Below, one piece after another: positions 63,209 through 64,000 of a stretch of DNA of 64,000 bases (position 1 is its first letter; each line of letters starts with the position of its first letter). The position numbers and the translations under genes were made by a program. The DNA lies in assembly GCF_036345995.1 (NCBI RefSeq), contig NZ_CP107796.1, positions 2,728,001 to 2,792,000 on the forward strand, read 5' to 3'. The stretch comes from Streptomyces sp. NBC_00557. Its GTDB lineage: Bacteria > Actinomycetota > Actinomycetes > Streptomycetales > Streptomycetaceae. The notes under the pieces were generated by a model, which saw only the letters and a program-made list of their open reading frames with translations, ran no database searches and was not told where the DNA came from.

Positions 63209-63275
63209 TTCTGCTGTGCTCGAACGGCCCCGGGCACTCAACCGGCCCCGGGTGCAGGCCGGTTGGGGTGGTGGA

Positions 63276-64000
63276 CTACTTCTGCGCCCGCACCGGAATG
63301 TCCAGGATCACCCTGGTCCCCCGCCCCGGCGCCGGCACCATGTCGAAGGCGCCGCCCAACTCCCCCTCCACCAGGGTGCGCACGATCTGCAGGCCCAGGT
63401 TGCCCGAGCGGTGCGGGTCGAAGCCCTCGGGCAGGCCGACCCCGTCGTCCTGGACGGTGACCAGCAGGCGGGCCTCCTTCGCCGTGCCGCCGCGGACCGC
63501 GGAGACCTCGACCGTGCCGGTGTCGCCCTGACGGAAGCCGTGCTCCAGGGCGTTCTGCAGGATCTCGGTGAGGACCATCGACAGCGGGGTGGCGACCTCG
63601 GCGTCGAGTATGCCGAAGCGCCCGCTGCGCCGGCCGGTCACCTTGCCCGGCGAGATCTCGGCGACCATCGCGAGCACGCGGTCGGCGATGTCGTCGAACT
63701 CCACCCGCTCGTCCAGGTTCTGAGAGAGCGTCTCATGCACGATGGCGATGGAGCCGACCCGGCGGACGGCCTCCTCCAGGGCCTCCCGGCCGCGCTCGGA
63801 GTCGATGCGCCGGGCCTGGAGCCGCAGCAGCGCGGCCACCGTCTGCAGGTTGTTCTTCACCCGGTGGTGGATCTCCCGGATGGTGGCGTCCTTGGTGATC
63901 AACTCCCGTTCGCGGCGGCGCAGTTCGGTGACGTCCCGGCACAGCACCAGCGAACCGATCCGGGTGCCCTTGGGTTTGAGGGGGATGGCCCGGAACTGGA
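63276..64000 (-). CDS. Sensor histidine kinase (HisKA_2 type), C-terminal part, 5' end beyond window
   Basis: The visible 241 residues include the end of a PAS-like domain (IPLKPKGTRIGSLVLCRDVT), HisKA_2 dimerisation with phospho-accepting His in REIHHRVKNNLQTVAAL, and HATPase_c with LTEILQNALEHG, DDGVGLPEGFDP and NLGLQIVRTLVEG. It belongs to the HWE/HisKA_2-like kinases often linked to general stress control. No response regulator is visible in the window. The start is outside the window. Confidence 0.9.
   Translation of the reverse strand, partial: QFRAIPLKPKGTRIGSLVLCRDVTELRRRERELITKDATIREIHHRVKNNLQTVAALLRLQARRIDSERGREALEEAVRRVGSIAIVHETLSQNLDERVEFDDIADRVLAMVAEISPGKVTGRRSGRFGILDAEVATPLSMVLTEILQNALEHGFRQGDTGTVEVSAVRGGTAKEARLLVTVQDDGVGLPEGFDPHRSGNLGLQIVRTLVEGELGGAFDMVPAPGRGTRVILDIPVRAQK

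Overview
The window is a chromosomal segment from a Streptomyces species. The evidence is very high GC with strong GC3 bias, GTG/TTG starts, a four-gene conservon (CvnA-D), a WhiB-like protein, SigH with its anti-sigma partner, SodN/SodX and a fused E2-E1 2-oxoglutarate dehydrogenase. From memory, the gene order matches the conserved core around lon, sucA, malic enzyme, sodN, sigH and wblE of S. coelicolor. No tRNA, rRNA, CRISPR array or intact insertion sequence was seen. The only mobile-element trace is a decayed tyrosine-integrase fragment beside sodN.

Layout. 1-7.6 kb: a stand-alone LigD polymerase domain, a NERD-like protein, a dual-specificity phosphatase, a lipoprotein/histidine-kinase pair with no response regulator, and a RodA/FtsW plus class B PBP pair. 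7.7-13 kb: two divergent diiron proteins (ferritin-like and AurF-like), a TetR regulator and an NlpC/P60 hydrolase. 13-19.3 kb: an FAD monooxygenase downstream of a conservon whose CvnA has a long repetitive tail. 19.7-26 kb: PP2C-like, MarR, GH25 muramidase, SpoIIE-type phosphatase and Ser/Thr kinase genes, with 3'-end repeats at two of them. 26-36.6 kb: lon with an HspR-type operator, a rhomboid-fold protein, a methyltransferase-like protein, a response regulator/kinase pair and sucA. 36.7-44.2 kb: small conserved proteins, a DUF4097/PadR operon, a minisatellite, a small HTH plus stand-alone Clp N-domain operon with a double operator, an oxidoreductase and malic enzyme. 44.8-47.5 kb: an amino-acid ABC importer. 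47.6-53.1 kb: methyltransferase, CGNR protein, SodX/SodN, two broken genes (integrase, rhodanese), AraC/VOC and small proteins. 53.3-56 kb: a Family 2B encapsulin-type shell with a prenyl-diphosphate synthase as probable cargo. 56.2-64 kb: a PLP enzyme, a Na+/H+ antiporter opposite a UBP zinc-finger protein, the SigH module with a BldD-like box, a lipid-kinase-like protein, WblE and the 3' part of a sensor kinase.

The most noteworthy systems are four. (1) The cyclic-nucleotide-domain encapsulin and its prenyltransferase at 53.3-56.0 kb, in which the cNMP-binding cassette looks non-canonical. (2) The HTH/Clp-N operon at 40.9-41.8 kb, with two GTGTCAAC-N4-GTTGAC operators over a probable leaderless promoter. 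(3) Repeats anchored on the 3' ends of three unrelated genes (GH25, kinase, Clp-N). (4) The conservon with its adjacent styrene-monooxygenase-like enzyme. Functions are inferred from recognised motifs; no database search was possible.
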